A stretch of DNA of 64,000 nucleotides. Origin: Bradyrhizobium sp. CB1015. GTDB lineage: Bacteria > Pseudomonadota > Alphaproteobacteria > Rhizobiales > Xanthobacteraceae. The notes below the pieces were generated by a model that did no database searches, was not told the DNA's origin, and worked only from the letters and a program-made list of their open reading frames with translations. Below are positions 8,494 through 16,481 of the stretch, in pieces (positions within the stretch are counted from its first letter, which is position 1; each line of letters starts with the position of its first letter). The stretch spans positions 1,798,001 to 1,862,000 of the forward strand of contig NZ_CP104174.1 in NCBI RefSeq assembly GCF_025200925.1. Reading direction: 5' to 3'. The translations under genes and the position numbers were made by a program.

Positions 8494-9292
8494 GGGCGGC
8501 TCCGAGCAACTTGCGCAGCTCTCCGCCGACCCGCTGCCACCAAACCGCGATCTCGGTGGCGCAGGCCGTGGCCTGGAAGATGTGGACACCGAGACGCGCA
8601 GCGAGCTCATCGAAGTTCATCAGCAGCGCCTGCGTCGGGTCGAGGCCGGCGTCGGCACACACCTGCAGGGCCCTGCCAGCGGCGAGCGGGATGCGCAGGA
8701 CCGGGACCTCTCCCGCCGCGGCGAGCAAGCGGTCGAAATGGCCGCGCTGCTCGCTGTTGACCGGCCAGTCGAACGGTCCCGCACGGCCGGAGAGAGCCAA
8801 GGCGCGGGGCAGGTGGGGAGCAACCTTCTGAAGGCTGTGGAGGTGCTTTTCAGCCTGGGCCATGTGCTCGCTGGAATTGGTGGTCATGACGATCGACAGC
8901 GCCTTCACCTGCATGGCGGCGAGCGTGGCGTCGAAGTTGGTGGCGGCCAGAACCTCCAAACGATGGCCCGCCGTGCCGCCCGCCCAATCGACGACGACGC
9001 CGGCGCCACTCTTGCGGGCCTCTATGACCGCCTCAAACAGCGGGGAAAGCACGCCGACCAGGCCTCCGTTGCGGATTCCGGCGGAGGCAAACTCCTCAAG
9101 ATTGATGAAAATATCGCCCGTCTCCACCGCGCCTCGGCGGCGGCTGCTCTCGATCTGGACCCTGATGACCTTTCGTCCCACCTCGCCGAAGAAGTGTGCA
9201 ACGCGGCCGGCCAAAACCGTCTTGCCGATCGAGGTGCCGTCCGCCGTGATCTCCACGAGGTCCGGAAAATCGGTCGTCTTAGCTGTCTTCAT
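8474..9292 (-). CDS. ParA/TraL-like P-loop ATPase of a conjugation/mobilisation operon
   Basis: The 272-residue protein has a deviant Walker A near its N-terminus (DGTSIGKTVLAGRVAHFF), then VIRVQIESS, an acidic VVVDWAGGTAG that fits the Walker B/switch region, and LSIVMTTNSS later on. This is the ParA/MinD fold, and the size and lack of a partner ParB agree with TraL-type accessory ATPases of conjugative transfer. Unlike classical members the loop is DGTSIGKT instead of KGGVGKT. It is encoded between a TraK-sized gene (14-base overlap) and a small basic gene. No relaxase is visible in the window. Confidence 0.6.
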   Translation of the reverse strand: MKTAKTTDFPDLVEITADGTSIGKTVLAGRVAHFFGEVGRKVIRVQIESSRRRGAVETGDIFINLEEFASAGIRNGGLVGVLSPLFEAVIEARKSGAGVVVDWAGGTAGHRLEVLAATNFDATLAAMQVKALSIVMTTNSSEHMAQAEKHLHSLQKVAPHLPRALALSGRAGPFDWPVNSEQRGHFDRLLAAAGEVPVLRIPLAAGRALQVCADAGLDPTQALLMNFDELAARLGVHIFQATACATEIAVWWQRVGGELRKLLGAARVPVTA

Positions 9293-9842
9293 CGTTTTCG
9301 CTCCTTATCTTGTGTAGAAGTGCCGCGGTGCGGCGCGCGTGTGCCGGAAGGACGAAACCTGCCGGTCCGTTCGGGGAAGTCCGAACAGAACTGAGGCCGG
9401 GCATAGGGGCCGGCGGGTGTTGAACGGGCGGGCGTCGGGGCAGGCCGCCAGATGAGCGGGTTTCCTCCCCACTCTGCAGGGCATTGCAGGCCGGTGCAGG
9501 GCTCGGCAGGGGCATGCAGGGACCGGCCGACGTCGTGGTGCGGCGGCCGGCGCGTTCGCGCGCACGGCTCAGGGCGCTGGTAACCGTCCCCTCCGGCAGG
9601 ACCATGCCGTCCTTGCGCGTCACGCCGGCGGCAGCCAGCACCTCGCCGATATCGGCTGCCGTCGCGCCATTGGCGGCCAATCGCTCGAACAGCTGCAGGT
9701 TTTGATCGAAAACGTCCTGAAAGCGGATGCGGCCGAACATGTTTTTGGCGCGCCGCCCAAGCGTGATGAGCTCCTCACGGAGCTCGGGCGGCAGGCGATT
9801 AAACAAGGCTTTCCGGTGCGCCGTGGATGTCTCGGTGCTCAT
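9279..9842 (-). CDS. TraK-like DNA-binding accessory protein (tentative)
   Basis: The 187-residue protein has a helical N-terminus (FNRLPPELREELITLGRR), then LQLFERLAANGATAADIGEVL followed by AAAGV and GTVTSALSRARERA, which reads like a small DNA-binding module with a serine/arginine-rich helix. The last 90 residues are Pro/Ser/Arg-rich and probably disordered. Being the first gene of an operon with a ParA-like ATPase next to the island end suggests the TraK role, binding near oriT and stimulating relaxase. That assignment rests on gene order and size and is weak on sequence alone. Confidence 0.5.
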   Translation of the reverse strand: MSTETSTAHRKALFNRLPPELREELITLGRRAKNMFGRIRFQDVFDQNLQLFERLAANGATAADIGEVLAAAGVTRKDGMVLPEGTVTSALSRARERAGRRTTTSAGPCMPLPSPAPACNALQSGEETRSSGGLPRRPPVQHPPAPMPGLSSVRTSPNGPAGFVLPAHARRTAALLHKIRSENDEDS

Positions 9843-9990
9843 GCGGGCACCCGCAGGGAAGCGCAGCCGTTTCCACGAACCTTCCAGGAAAGGGCCAAAA
9901 GCCGCGGAAACGAGGCTTCACCGAACGTAACGAGCTGGAGCGAATGTGAACCAAAATCAAGGAGATACGCCGGCGAGCCCTTCCTTGACA
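9843..9990. other. Short intergenic stretch, candidate promoter or oriT region
   Basis: This lies upstream of the TraK-like gene and ends at the tRNA scar. It contains an inverted pair CGTTTCC (about 9868) and GGAAACG (about 9914). In IncP plasmids oriT lies immediately upstream of traK, so an oriT here is plausible but unproven; I see no nick-site consensus. Confidence 0.2.
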
Positions 9991-10029
9991 TGGTAGGGGT
10001 CACAGGTTCGATCCCTGTCGTGCCCACCA
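9991..10029 (+). repeat. Truncated tRNA 3' end: island attachment-site scar
   Basis: The sequence contains a full T arm (ACAGG, loop TTCGATC, CCTGT), a 3' acceptor strand (CGTGCCC), discriminator A and an encoded CCA. The 35 bases upstream do not fold into the D and anticodon arms and carry no matching 5' acceptor (GGGCACG or similar). It is therefore a 3' fragment. Integrases of genomic islands duplicate such fragments, leaving the whole tRNA at the other end. The intact copy should lie to the left of the window. Peptides in the opposite strand (GTTGIEPVTPT) are artefacts of this tRNA piece. Confidence 0.8.
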
Positions 10030-10204
10030 TCCTTCGCTCGCGATAGCAGAGTGAAGGATGCCGCGCCGAAGCCCAAAGGGCGCAGGCGGGCTGCCGCCGC
10101 GAGCTTCGGTTCGGCAAGCCGAGAATCTCATTGCGAAGCGTGTCCGGCGTAGCTCGAAGAGCGAAGACGGATTGGTGCCGCCTACTCGGTTATCATTGGA
10201 ACAT

Positions 10205-10293
10205 CCGTAGCCTGGATGGAGCGCAGCGCAATCCAGGGGTGGTATCCCCTCGGGCACCGCCCCGGATTACGCGTACGCTCCATCCGCGCTACC
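10205..10293. repeat. Palindromic intergenic repeat
   Basis: The left arm (TAGCCTGGATGGAGCGCAGC, then GCAATCCAGG) pairs with the right arm (CCCGGATTACGC, then GCTCCATCCG and CGCTA). I recognise it as one of the REP-like hairpins frequent between genes in Bradyrhizobium. It lies just upstream of the ATC-hydrolase family gene. Confidence 0.7.
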
Positions 10294-10319
10294 ATGACGT
10301 CTCCGCTGCGAGGCCGCCC

Positions 10320-10793
10320 ATGACCGTGTCCGTCATCGAACAGGCAAAGATCCAGGCGCAGGTGCTGGTGCCGCTGGTCAAGGCATTGCAGGCCGAGCTC
10401 GGCGCGGCGCGCGCCAACGCGCTGGTGCGCAAGGCGCTCGGCGATCTCTATCGCCGCTTCGGCGAGGAGTTCTGGAAGGCCAAGAACGAGAGCGATCTCG
10501 GCAAGGCCGTGTCGTCGGCCTTCCGCACCTATGCCCGCGACGATGCGCTCGCCTATGACGTCGTGGAGCAGACGCATGACGCGTTCGCTTTCGACGTGAC
10601 GCGCTGCGCCTATGCCGAGTTCTACAAGGCCCTCGGCGAGCCGGAGCTCGGTTTCCTCCTGATCTGCACCGCGGACTTTGCCACCGCGGAAGGTTTTGGT
10701 CCCGACATCAAGCTCACGCGCACGCAGACGATCATGCAAGGCGCCTCCCATTGCGACTTCCGTTACAAACGCGATGGAGGTGGTTCACAGTGA
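10320..10793 (+). CDS. L-2-amino-thiazoline-4-carboxylic acid hydrolase family protein
   Basis: This 157-residue protein fits the ATC hydrolase-like family (PF14196): an N-terminal helix MTVSVIEQAKIQAQVLVPLV, AELGAARANALVRKAL, then a core containing YDVVEQTHDAFAFDVTRC, a conserved YAEFYKALGEPELGFLLIC with DFATAEGFGPDIKL, and the final TIMQGASHCDFRYKR. The Cys in CTADF and the conserved HCDFR end are the family's signature. Some members hydrolyse D,L-ATC to cysteine, but most have unknown substrates. The next gene starts inside its stop codon (GTGA), so the two are cotranslated. Confidence 0.8.
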   Translation: MTVSVIEQAKIQAQVLVPLVKALQAELGAARANALVRKALGDLYRRFGEEFWKAKNESDLGKAVSSAFRTYARDDALAYDVVEQTHDAFAFDVTRCAYAEFYKALGEPELGFLLICTADFATAEGFGPDIKLTRTQTIMQGASHCDFRYKRDGGGSQ

Positions 10794-11044
10794 GACGAAC
10801 GATGCGGACGATCTGTCTCACCATCGCGATGCTGGCGCTGATGGCGCTGCGCGCGGACGCAGCGATCGTCGACTGGCAGGCCGAGCTCCAGCGCTGCCGC
10901 AGCTTGCGCCAGAACGTGGCGCCGCTGCTTCAGGCCGGCGAGGGGATCTCCGCCGTCGGCCGCTCCAGCAAATCCGTCCGCCGCTGCATCTGGATCCAAC
11001 GGATGGCGGTGCGGAAGAAAATTCCCGGCGCGGAGGTGTGGTAG
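10790..11044 (+). CDS. Small exported hypothetical protein
   Basis: I use the GTG at 10790, which overlaps the previous stop codon; an ATG at 10802 is the alternative. A signal peptide (TICLTIAMLALMALRADA) precedes a mature part of about 60 residues with two cysteines (QRCRSLRQ and VRRCIWIQ) that could form a disulfide in the periplasm. No family is recognised. Coupling to the ATC-hydrolase family gene suggests a shared but unknown role. Confidence 0.6.
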   Translation: MRRTMRTICLTIAMLALMALRADAAIVDWQAELQRCRSLRQNVAPLLQAGEGISAVGRSSKSVRRCIWIQRMAVRKKIPGAEVW

Positions 11045-11135
11045 CGTTGGGGTCATGCCGTCGCCCCACCTTCCGTCATTGCGAGCGCAGCGAAGTAATC
11101 AAGACTCTTACCCGCGGAAAGATTCTGGATTGCTT

Positions 11136-13037
11136 GTGCGCCAGGAGAAGCTGGCGCGATCCAGCCGGTGGAAGACCGGTCCGGGTAGGCCGTAGCGGGC
11201 GCCCGGTAGCGAGTGTTGCGTGGTCGCCGGTGACGGCGGCTGCGAAGCGTACACAGCGATCCTGTGGGGTGGGCTATTGAGCCGCGAAAGACAGAAACTC
11301 GCAGAGGCCGAGACGGTAAGCAACGTCGAAGGCAACATGTGCGGTCCCGCTATGCGAGGGACTGACGCTCTGCCGTGGTCGAAGACCCCATCACGCAGGA
11401 AGGGATCGTGTCGGAACCTGGGAGGTCCCGCATCTGGCCGATGGCAACAAGCCTCCAAGGTCCGCATCGGGAAGGCGAGGAGCCGAAGCCGATGATGAAC
11501 AGGTGCGGGAAGTCGGATGCGGCCGTAGTAGCTGGGAAGCCGGCGAACGAAGCGGAGCGATCCGCGGAGGAGCAGGTGGAGCAAAGGGCCGTGACCGAGG
11601 GGAATGCGGACCAGCAAAGCACGTCCCGGACGCCGAGCCGGACAAGCGTGACACCTGCGCTGGAACGCATACGGCGAACGGCAAGGGAAAGGAAGAAGGA
11701 GAGGTTCACCGCGCTGCTCCACCACATCAATCCCGACCTGCTCGCGGCGGAGTTCTTCGCGCTGAAGAAGCATGCCGCGGCGGGCGCGGACGGGGTGACG
11801 TGGCGGGACTATGAGCAAAACCTCAAGGCCAATCTCGAGGACCTGCATGCTCGTATCCACCGGGGCGCGTATCGACCACAGCCGTCGCGGCGGGTCTATA
11901 TCCCGAAGCCGGACGGACGGCAGCGACCCCTGGCGATTGCGGCCCTTGAGGACAAGATCGTCCAGCGGGCAACGGCCGCTGTGCTCAACGCGATCTATGA
12001 GGAAGACTTCCTCGGGTTCTCGTACGGGTTCCGGCCCGGGCGCAGCACGCACGATGCGATGAATGCGCTCATGGTCGGAATCGAGCGCAGAAAGGTGAAC
12101 TTCATTGTCGACGCCGACATCCGGGCGTTCTTCGACACGGTGGACCAGGAATGGCTGATCCGCTTCGTAGAGCATCGGATCGGCGACCAGCGCATCATCC
12201 GCCTGATCCGCAAATGGCTCAAGGCGGGTGTCCTCGAAGAAGGGACGGTCAGGGTCAGCGAGCAGGGGACAGCGCAAGGGGCGGTGATCTCGCCGCTGCT
12301 TGCCAACATCTACCTGCACTATGCCCTTGATCTGTGGGCCGAACGCTTCCGACGGCGCGAGGCCACGGGTGACATGATCATCGTGCGATACGCCGACGAC
12401 TTCATTGTCGGCTTTGAGCATGAGGATGAGGCCCGGCACTTCCTCGAAGAACTGCGCATACGGCTTAAGGAGTTCGCGCTGTCACTGCATCCCGAGAAGA
12501 CCCGGCTGATCGAGTTCGGACGCCATGCGGAGGACAACCGCCGGCGTCGCGGGCTCGGCAAGCCGGAGACCTTCAGCTTCCTCGGCTTCACCTTCATCTG
12601 CGGCCGATCCAGGCAAGGCAAGTTCCAGATCAGGCGCAAGTCTCGCAAGGATCGCATGCGGGCGAAGCTGCAAGCCGTGAAGCAGGGGCTGCAACGGCGC
12701 ATGCACCAGTCGGTGCTCGAACAGGGCAAATGGCTGCGGCAGGTCGTCACCGGGTACTTCAATTACCATGCGGTGCCGACCAACAGCCGAGCGCTTGCCG
12801 CCTTCCGCTACTTCGTCATCGAACACTGGAGGCGAATGCTTCGGCGCCGCAGCCAGACCGACGGCACGACGTGGCAGCGGGTTGCGCGGCTTGCCTCCGA
12901 CTTGCTCCCCAAGCCACAAATCCTCCATCCTTGGCCCCGAACACGCTTCGCCGTCACTCACCCGAGGTGGGAGCCGTATGCGGGAAAGCCGCACGTACGG
13001 ATCTGTGCGGGGGGCGCTCAGCAATGAGCGTCCCTAC
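11136..13037 (+). mobile_element. Group II intron with reverse transcriptase ORF
   Basis: The 5' end reads GTGCGCCAGGAG, matching the GUGYG intron start. Domain V is visible at about 12971-13004 (GAGCCGTATGCGG, GAAA tetraloop, CCGCACGTACGG) and is followed by a domain VI hairpin (GGGCGCTC, AGCAA, GAGCGTCCC) and TAC at 13035-13037. The ribozyme encloses one maturase gene. The insertion splits a palindromic intergenic repeat. The ribozyme parts look intact, so the intron may still be active. Boundaries are assigned by consensus and repeat reconstruction. Confidence 0.85.
11495..13027 (+). CDS. ltrA: Group II intron reverse transcriptase/maturase
   Basis: The protein has about 510 residues from the ATG at 11495, where homologous proteins usually begin (MNRxGKS); a frame upstream is open to 11375. 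RT domains 0-7 are clear: IPKPDGRQRPLAI, GFSYGFRPGRSTHDA, VDADIRAFFDTV, the GTAQGAVISPLLANIYL block and the catalytic IVRYADDFIVGF. The maturase (X) domain follows (VTGYFNYHAVPTN, RRRSQ). There is no HNH endonuclease domain, and the last 19 or so codons run through intron domain V. It helps splice the intron RNA and copies it into DNA at new targets. Confidence 0.9.
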   Translation: MNRCGKSDAAVVAGKPANEAERSAEEQVEQRAVTEGNADQQSTSRTPSRTSVTPALERIRRTARERKKERFTALLHHINPDLLAAEFFALKKHAAAGADGVTWRDYEQNLKANLEDLHARIHRGAYRPQPSRRVYIPKPDGRQRPLAIAALEDKIVQRATAAVLNAIYEEDFLGFSYGFRPGRSTHDAMNALMVGIERRKVNFIVDADIRAFFDTVDQEWLIRFVEHRIGDQRIIRLIRKWLKAGVLEEGTVRVSEQGTAQGAVISPLLANIYLHYALDLWAERFRRREATGDMIIVRYADDFIVGFEHEDEARHFLEELRIRLKEFALSLHPEKTRLIEFGRHAEDNRRRRGLGKPETFSFLGFTFICGRSRQGKFQIRRKSRKDRMRAKLQAVKQGLQRRMHQSVLEQGKWLRQVVTGYFNYHAVPTNSRALAAFRYFVIEHWRRMLRRRSQTDGTTWQRVARLASDLLPKPQILHPWPRTRFAVTHPRWEPYAGKPHVRICAGGAQQ

Positions 13038-13129
13038 CGCGACCGCTGCGCTCGCAATGACGATGTTGATGCAGCCGGCACATATATACGGACCGTCACC
13101 CTGAGGTGGCCGCTGCTTCAGCCGCCCTC

Positions 13130-13221
13130 GAAGGGCGACGGCCCCGCTGCATCCGGGCCGTTCATCCTTCGACGCTCCCGGCGCGATGCTTCGCATCGCG
13201 CCACTCGCGCCTCAGAATGAC
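13130..13221. repeat. Palindromic intergenic repeat
   Basis: CATCCTTCGACGCTCCC with CGCGATGCTTCGCATCGCG and a closing CTCAGAATGACGG form the hairpin family built on the CATCCTTCGA/TCAGGATGA theme. It lies between the intron and the convergent end of the enolase-superfamily gene and may act as a terminator. Confidence 0.6.
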
Positions 13222-13238
13222 GGGACCGTCACTCGCGA

Positions 13239-14330
13239 TCACTGCACCAGATATTTCCTGACCGCCGCCTCGTCCCACGCGATCCCGTTGCCGGGCTCCT
13301 CGCTCGGCAGCGCAAAGCCGTCCTTGATCTGCAGCCGGCTCGCCAGCACCGCGTCGGCCCAGTCGACATATTCCAGCCAATGCGCGGTCGGCGTCACGCA
13401 GAGCAGATGCGCGCTGATTTCCGAGAACAGATGCGTCGACATCTCGATGCCGGCGGCATGGGCGAGCGAAGCGGCCCGCAGCCAGCCGGTGACGCCGCCG
13501 ATGCGCTGGACATCGGGCATTACGTAGTCGCAGGCCTCCGCGGCGAGGGCGCTCTGCATGGAAAACGCGCTGTCGAAGTTCTCGCCGATCTGGACCGGCG
13601 TCTGCAGCGCGTCGGCAATGCGGGCGCAGCCGGCATGATCGTCGTGGCGGATCGGCTCCTCGATCCAGGCAAGGCCCTCGTCGTCGAGCATCTCGCCGCG
13701 GCGGATTGCTTCGGTGACCGTGAGGGCCTGGTTGTAGTCGCACATCAGCGTGACGTCGTCGCCGACGGCCTTGCGCACCGCGCGCACCACGGCGAGGTCC
13801 TCCCGGGCATCGCTCCGGCCGACGCGGATTTTTGCGGCGTGAAAACCTTCGGCCAGCAGCTTGTGCGCTTCCTCCACCGCGGCGCCCGCCGGCATGATAC
13901 CGAGACCCTTCGAATTGTAGGCGCGCACCGGCTTCGGCGCGCCGCCGAGCAGGTGCGCCAGCGGCAGGCCGCGTGTGCGCGCCAGCGCGTCCCATGCCGC
14001 CATGTCGATGCCGGATTGCGCCAGCCGCTGCAGGCCGGCGAGGCCCAGCAACGTGAAACGCTGGCTCAGCTTGCGCTCGATCTCGAACGGCAACAGCTCG
14101 TCGCCGGCGACGAGGTCTGACATTTCCGCGACCATCGCCGCCAGCGGCTTCAGGGCCGACGGCGTGATCGAGAACAGATAGGCATGGCCTATAGCGCCGT
14201 GGTCGGTCTCGCAGTCGATCAGCACCAGCGGCGCCTTGGCAACCGCCCCGGTCGAGGTCTGGAGCGGCAGGTTCATCGGCACGATCACGGGGCGTGCGAC
14301 AAAGCGCTTGATGCGGATGGTCTCGGTCAT
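13239..14330 (-). CDS. Mandelate racemase/muconate lactonizing enzyme family (enolase superfamily)
   Basis: At 363 residues this is full length for the family. The N-terminal capping domain (1-120) is followed by a TIM barrel with the expected residues: Lys167 in AAKIRVGR (KxR instead of KxK), metal ligands Asp198 (LMCDYNQ), Glu224 (WIEEPIRHDD) and Glu250 (IGENFD), and the general base His300 (MSTHLFSE). These enzymes abstract a proton alpha to a carboxylate; the substrate here is unknown, probably an acid sugar or mandelate-like acid. It is divergent from the cyclase gene and stands alone. Confidence 0.85.
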   Translation of the reverse strand: MTETIRIKRFVARPVIVPMNLPLQTSTGAVAKAPLVLIDCETDHGAIGHAYLFSITPSALKPLAAMVAEMSDLVAGDELLPFEIERKLSQRFTLLGLAGLQRLAQSGIDMAAWDALARTRGLPLAHLLGGAPKPVRAYNSKGLGIMPAGAAVEEAHKLLAEGFHAAKIRVGRSDAREDLAVVRAVRKAVGDDVTLMCDYNQALTVTEAIRRGEMLDDEGLAWIEEPIRHDDHAGCARIADALQTPVQIGENFDSAFSMQSALAAEACDYVMPDVQRIGGVTGWLRAASLAHAAGIEMSTHLFSEISAHLLCVTPTAHWLEYVDWADAVLASRLQIKDGFALPSEEPGNGIAWDEAAVRKYLVQ

Positions 14331-14520
14331 GGCTCTCTCCCGGCGGAGCGGATGCAGGTCGCGCCGATCTTAAGCATCCGTGATCAAACGAAAAGGCTCC
14401 TCTCCCGACCCACCATAAAATGGGTTGCGTGAGCCCGTAATTCTTGGCTCTGTGCCGCCGCATTCCTTGCCGCAGATTCCGAGGGGTTTGCGACAAAATC
14501 GCACACAACGGAGCCACGAC

Positions 14521-16083
14521 GTGAAACAACAGATCTCCGAAGAACAGCGCAAGAGTGGCGTCCTCACGGGTGCCGCGATCGCCTTCCTCCTGCTCGCTCT
14601 GCCGCTCGCGGTGTGGTTGGACCTGACCGAGCTCAGCAAGACGGCGCTGCGGCGCCAGGCGATCGATCTCAATTCGGTGATCACGAGCGTGCGCAGCTAC
14701 TACGCCTCCAACGTGGTCGGCCGCGTGCTGGCCAATCCGAATGGCACGACCAGGGTCGTTCACAATTACGAATCCGTTCCCGGCGCGATCCCGATCCCCG
14801 CGACGCTGTCGCTGGAACTCGGCCGAGTGATCGGCGCCCAGCAGGAGAACATCACCTACCGGTTCGTCTCGGACTTCCCGTTCCAGAACCGCGCCCCGCA
14901 CCAGCTCGACAAGTTCGAGAAGGACGCGCTCGATGCGCTGCGCCGGGATCCCGAGCAGAAGATCGTCGAGACCGAGACCTCGCTGTTCAACGACAAGGTC
15001 CGTCTCGTCGCTCCCGTCACGATGGGGCCGGCCTGCGTCAGCTGTCACAACAGCCATCCCGAGAGCCCGAAGAAGGATTGGAAGGTGGGGGATGTCCGCG
15101 GCATCCAGGAGGTCATCATCTCCCAGCCGATCGCCGCCAACATCTTCTCGTTCAAGTTCCTGCTGGCCTATTTCCTGATCGCAGCCGGCAGCGGACTGTC
15201 GTTCCTCTCGCTGCAGCGCCGCCAGGCGCGCCGCATCAAGACCATGAACAAGGAGCTCGAATCCGCCAACGACTTCCTCGCTTCGCTGTCGATGAAGATC
15301 TCGCGCTACATCCCGCCGCAGGTCTACAAGAGCATCTTCTCGGGCCAGAAGGACGTCACCATCCACACCGAGCGCAAGAAGCTCACCATCTTCTTCTCCG
15401 ACATCCAGAACTTCACCGCCACGGCCGAGCGGCTGCAGCCGGAGCAGTTGACCCAGCTCCTCAACGAATATTTCACCGAGATGTCGGCGATCGCCCACGA
15501 ATATGGCGGCACCATCGACAAGTTCATCGGCGATGCCATGCTGATCTTCTTCGGCGACCCCGAGACCAAAGGCGACCGCGCCGATGCGCAGGCCTGCCTG
15601 CAGATGGCCTGGCGCATGCAGCAGCGCCTTGCCGAGCTGAACGCGAAATGGCGCGCCTCCGGCATCGAGCAGCCGTTCCGCTCGCGCATGGGCATCAACT
15701 CGGGCTATTGCAATGTCGGCAATTTCGGCAGCACCGACCGCATGGACTACACCATCATCGGTGCGGAGGCGAACCTCGCCGCGCGTCTGCAATCGATCGC
15801 CGAGCCCGGCGGCATCGTGCTGAGCTACGAGACTTTCGCCCTCGTCAGCGACATCGTTCGCGCCCACGCGCTGCCGGCGATCACGATGAAGGGCATCAGC
15901 CGCGAGGTCATTCCCTATTCGGTCGACGCGCTGAACTACACTGCCGCGGAGAGCAGCGGCATCATCACCGAGCGCGCACCGGGGCTCGAGCTGTATCTCG
16001 ACCCCGCCGTGGTGAAATCGGGCGACGCCGCGCGCGTCCGCTCGCTGCTGGAGAACGCGCTGGCCTCGCTGAAGCCGGCGTGA
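14521..16083 (+). CDS. Membrane-bound adenylate cyclase with Tll0287-like (DUF3365) haem-sensor domain
   Basis: I use the GTG at 14521, because the frame upstream runs through the intergenic region. TM helix 1 spans about 14-32. The periplasmic DUF3365 domain (about 40-205) has a haem c-type CVSCH at 172-176 (ACVSCHNSHP). TM helix 2 lies at about 211-229, then a coiled linker and a class III cyclase domain: Asp294 (FFSDIQNFT), Lys334 and Asp338 (DKFIGDAM), and DYTIIGAEANLAARL supplying the adenine-selecting Asp and transition-state Asn/Arg. It should make cAMP in response to a redox, NO or CO signal at the haem. This reading is inferred from domain order. Confidence 0.88.
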   Translation: MKQQISEEQRKSGVLTGAAIAFLLLALPLAVWLDLTELSKTALRRQAIDLNSVITSVRSYYASNVVGRVLANPNGTTRVVHNYESVPGAIPIPATLSLELGRVIGAQQENITYRFVSDFPFQNRAPHQLDKFEKDALDALRRDPEQKIVETETSLFNDKVRLVAPVTMGPACVSCHNSHPESPKKDWKVGDVRGIQEVIISQPIAANIFSFKFLLAYFLIAAGSGLSFLSLQRRQARRIKTMNKELESANDFLASLSMKISRYIPPQVYKSIFSGQKDVTIHTERKKLTIFFSDIQNFTATAERLQPEQLTQLLNEYFTEMSAIAHEYGGTIDKFIGDAMLIFFGDPETKGDRADAQACLQMAWRMQQRLAELNAKWRASGIEQPFRSRMGINSGYCNVGNFGSTDRMDYTIIGAEANLAARLQSIAEPGGIVLSYETFALVSDIVRAHALPAITMKGISREVIPYSVDALNYTAAESSGIITERAPGLELYLDPAVVKSGDAARVRSLLENALASLKPA

Positions 16084-16090
16084 GGCTTTC

Positions 16091-16475
16091 TTACCCTCCC
16101 CTGGAGGGGTAGGGCTATCGCATTTGAGAGCTTTTCCCTGCAGCCATCCTTCGAGACGCCCGCTTTGGGCGGGCTCCTCAGGATGAGGGCGGAGTGCGCG
16201 GCAGCAGTTTCAACGAGCACTGACGCTGATTAGCCTCATCCTGAGGAGGCGCGTAAGCGCCGTCTCGAAGGACGAGGCGTGCGCGCAGGCCGCCGCCACA
16301 AGTCATATGCGATAGCCCTGCCTGGAGGGGGAGGGTCGATCGCGCGCAGCGCGAGCGGGGGTGGTGTGATCTCTCAACACGGGCGGTGTCGGATGTGGAG
16401 AGACCGTCACCCCACCCCGTCTCACATTTCGCTACGCTTCATGTGAGCCGACCCTCCCCCTCCAGGGGAGGGTAA
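16091..16475. repeat. Composite palindromic repeats with inserted MITE-like element
   Basis: The stretch begins with TACCCTCCCCTGGAGGGG and ends with CCTCCAGGGGAGGGTAAG, the arms of a larger palindromic repeat. A 209-bp element (16111-16319) sits within it, and a GTCACCCCACC/GGGGTGG pair appears at 16345-16420. No gene is present. The repeat separates the cyclase gene from the convergent binding protein gene and may terminate both. Confidence 0.75.
16111..16319. mobile_element. MITE-like element, copy 1 (209 bp)
   Basis: The termini are perfect 13-bp inverted repeats (AGGGCTATCGCAT and ATGCGATAGCCCT). It is flanked by 10-bp direct repeats (CCTGGAGGGG at 16100-16109 and 16321-16330), which look like a target-site duplication. 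The inside contains arms of the CATCCTTCGAGACG/CGTCTCGAAGGA family. A second copy at 44021-44229 has the same length and differs at only four positions by eye. Confidence 0.75.
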
Positions 16476-16481
16476 GAGACC

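Larger units (their letters stand above)
11074..13067. repeat. Palindromic repeat split by a group II intron
   Basis: The left arm CGTCATTGCGAGCGCAGCGA starts at 11074 and the half ends at 11135 (TCTGGATTGCTT). The right arm, 13038 onward, reads CGCGACCGCTGCGCTCGCAA then TGACG. Joined, they form the hairpin found between many Bradyrhizobium genes. The intron interrupts it on the 3' side of the apex. Confidence 0.75.

Noticed and set aside
9955..10029. A complete tRNA gene
   Set aside because: Only the T arm and 3' acceptor are present. The D arm, anticodon arm and 5' acceptor are missing.
9839..10257. Short minus-strand frames with GTTGIEPVTPT and WARQGSNL peptides
   Set aside because: These peptides arise from antisense reading of tRNA 3' ends and are known annotation artefacts.
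11108..12439. Minus-strand frame opposite the intron maturase
   Set aside because: It is the antisense shadow of the reverse transcriptase gene.
13162..15867. Open frame of about 900 codons on the minus strand
   Set aside because: It is the antisense of the cyclase gene and an alternate frame of the enolase-superfamily gene. It has an Arg/Asp/Gly-rich composition and no family pattern.
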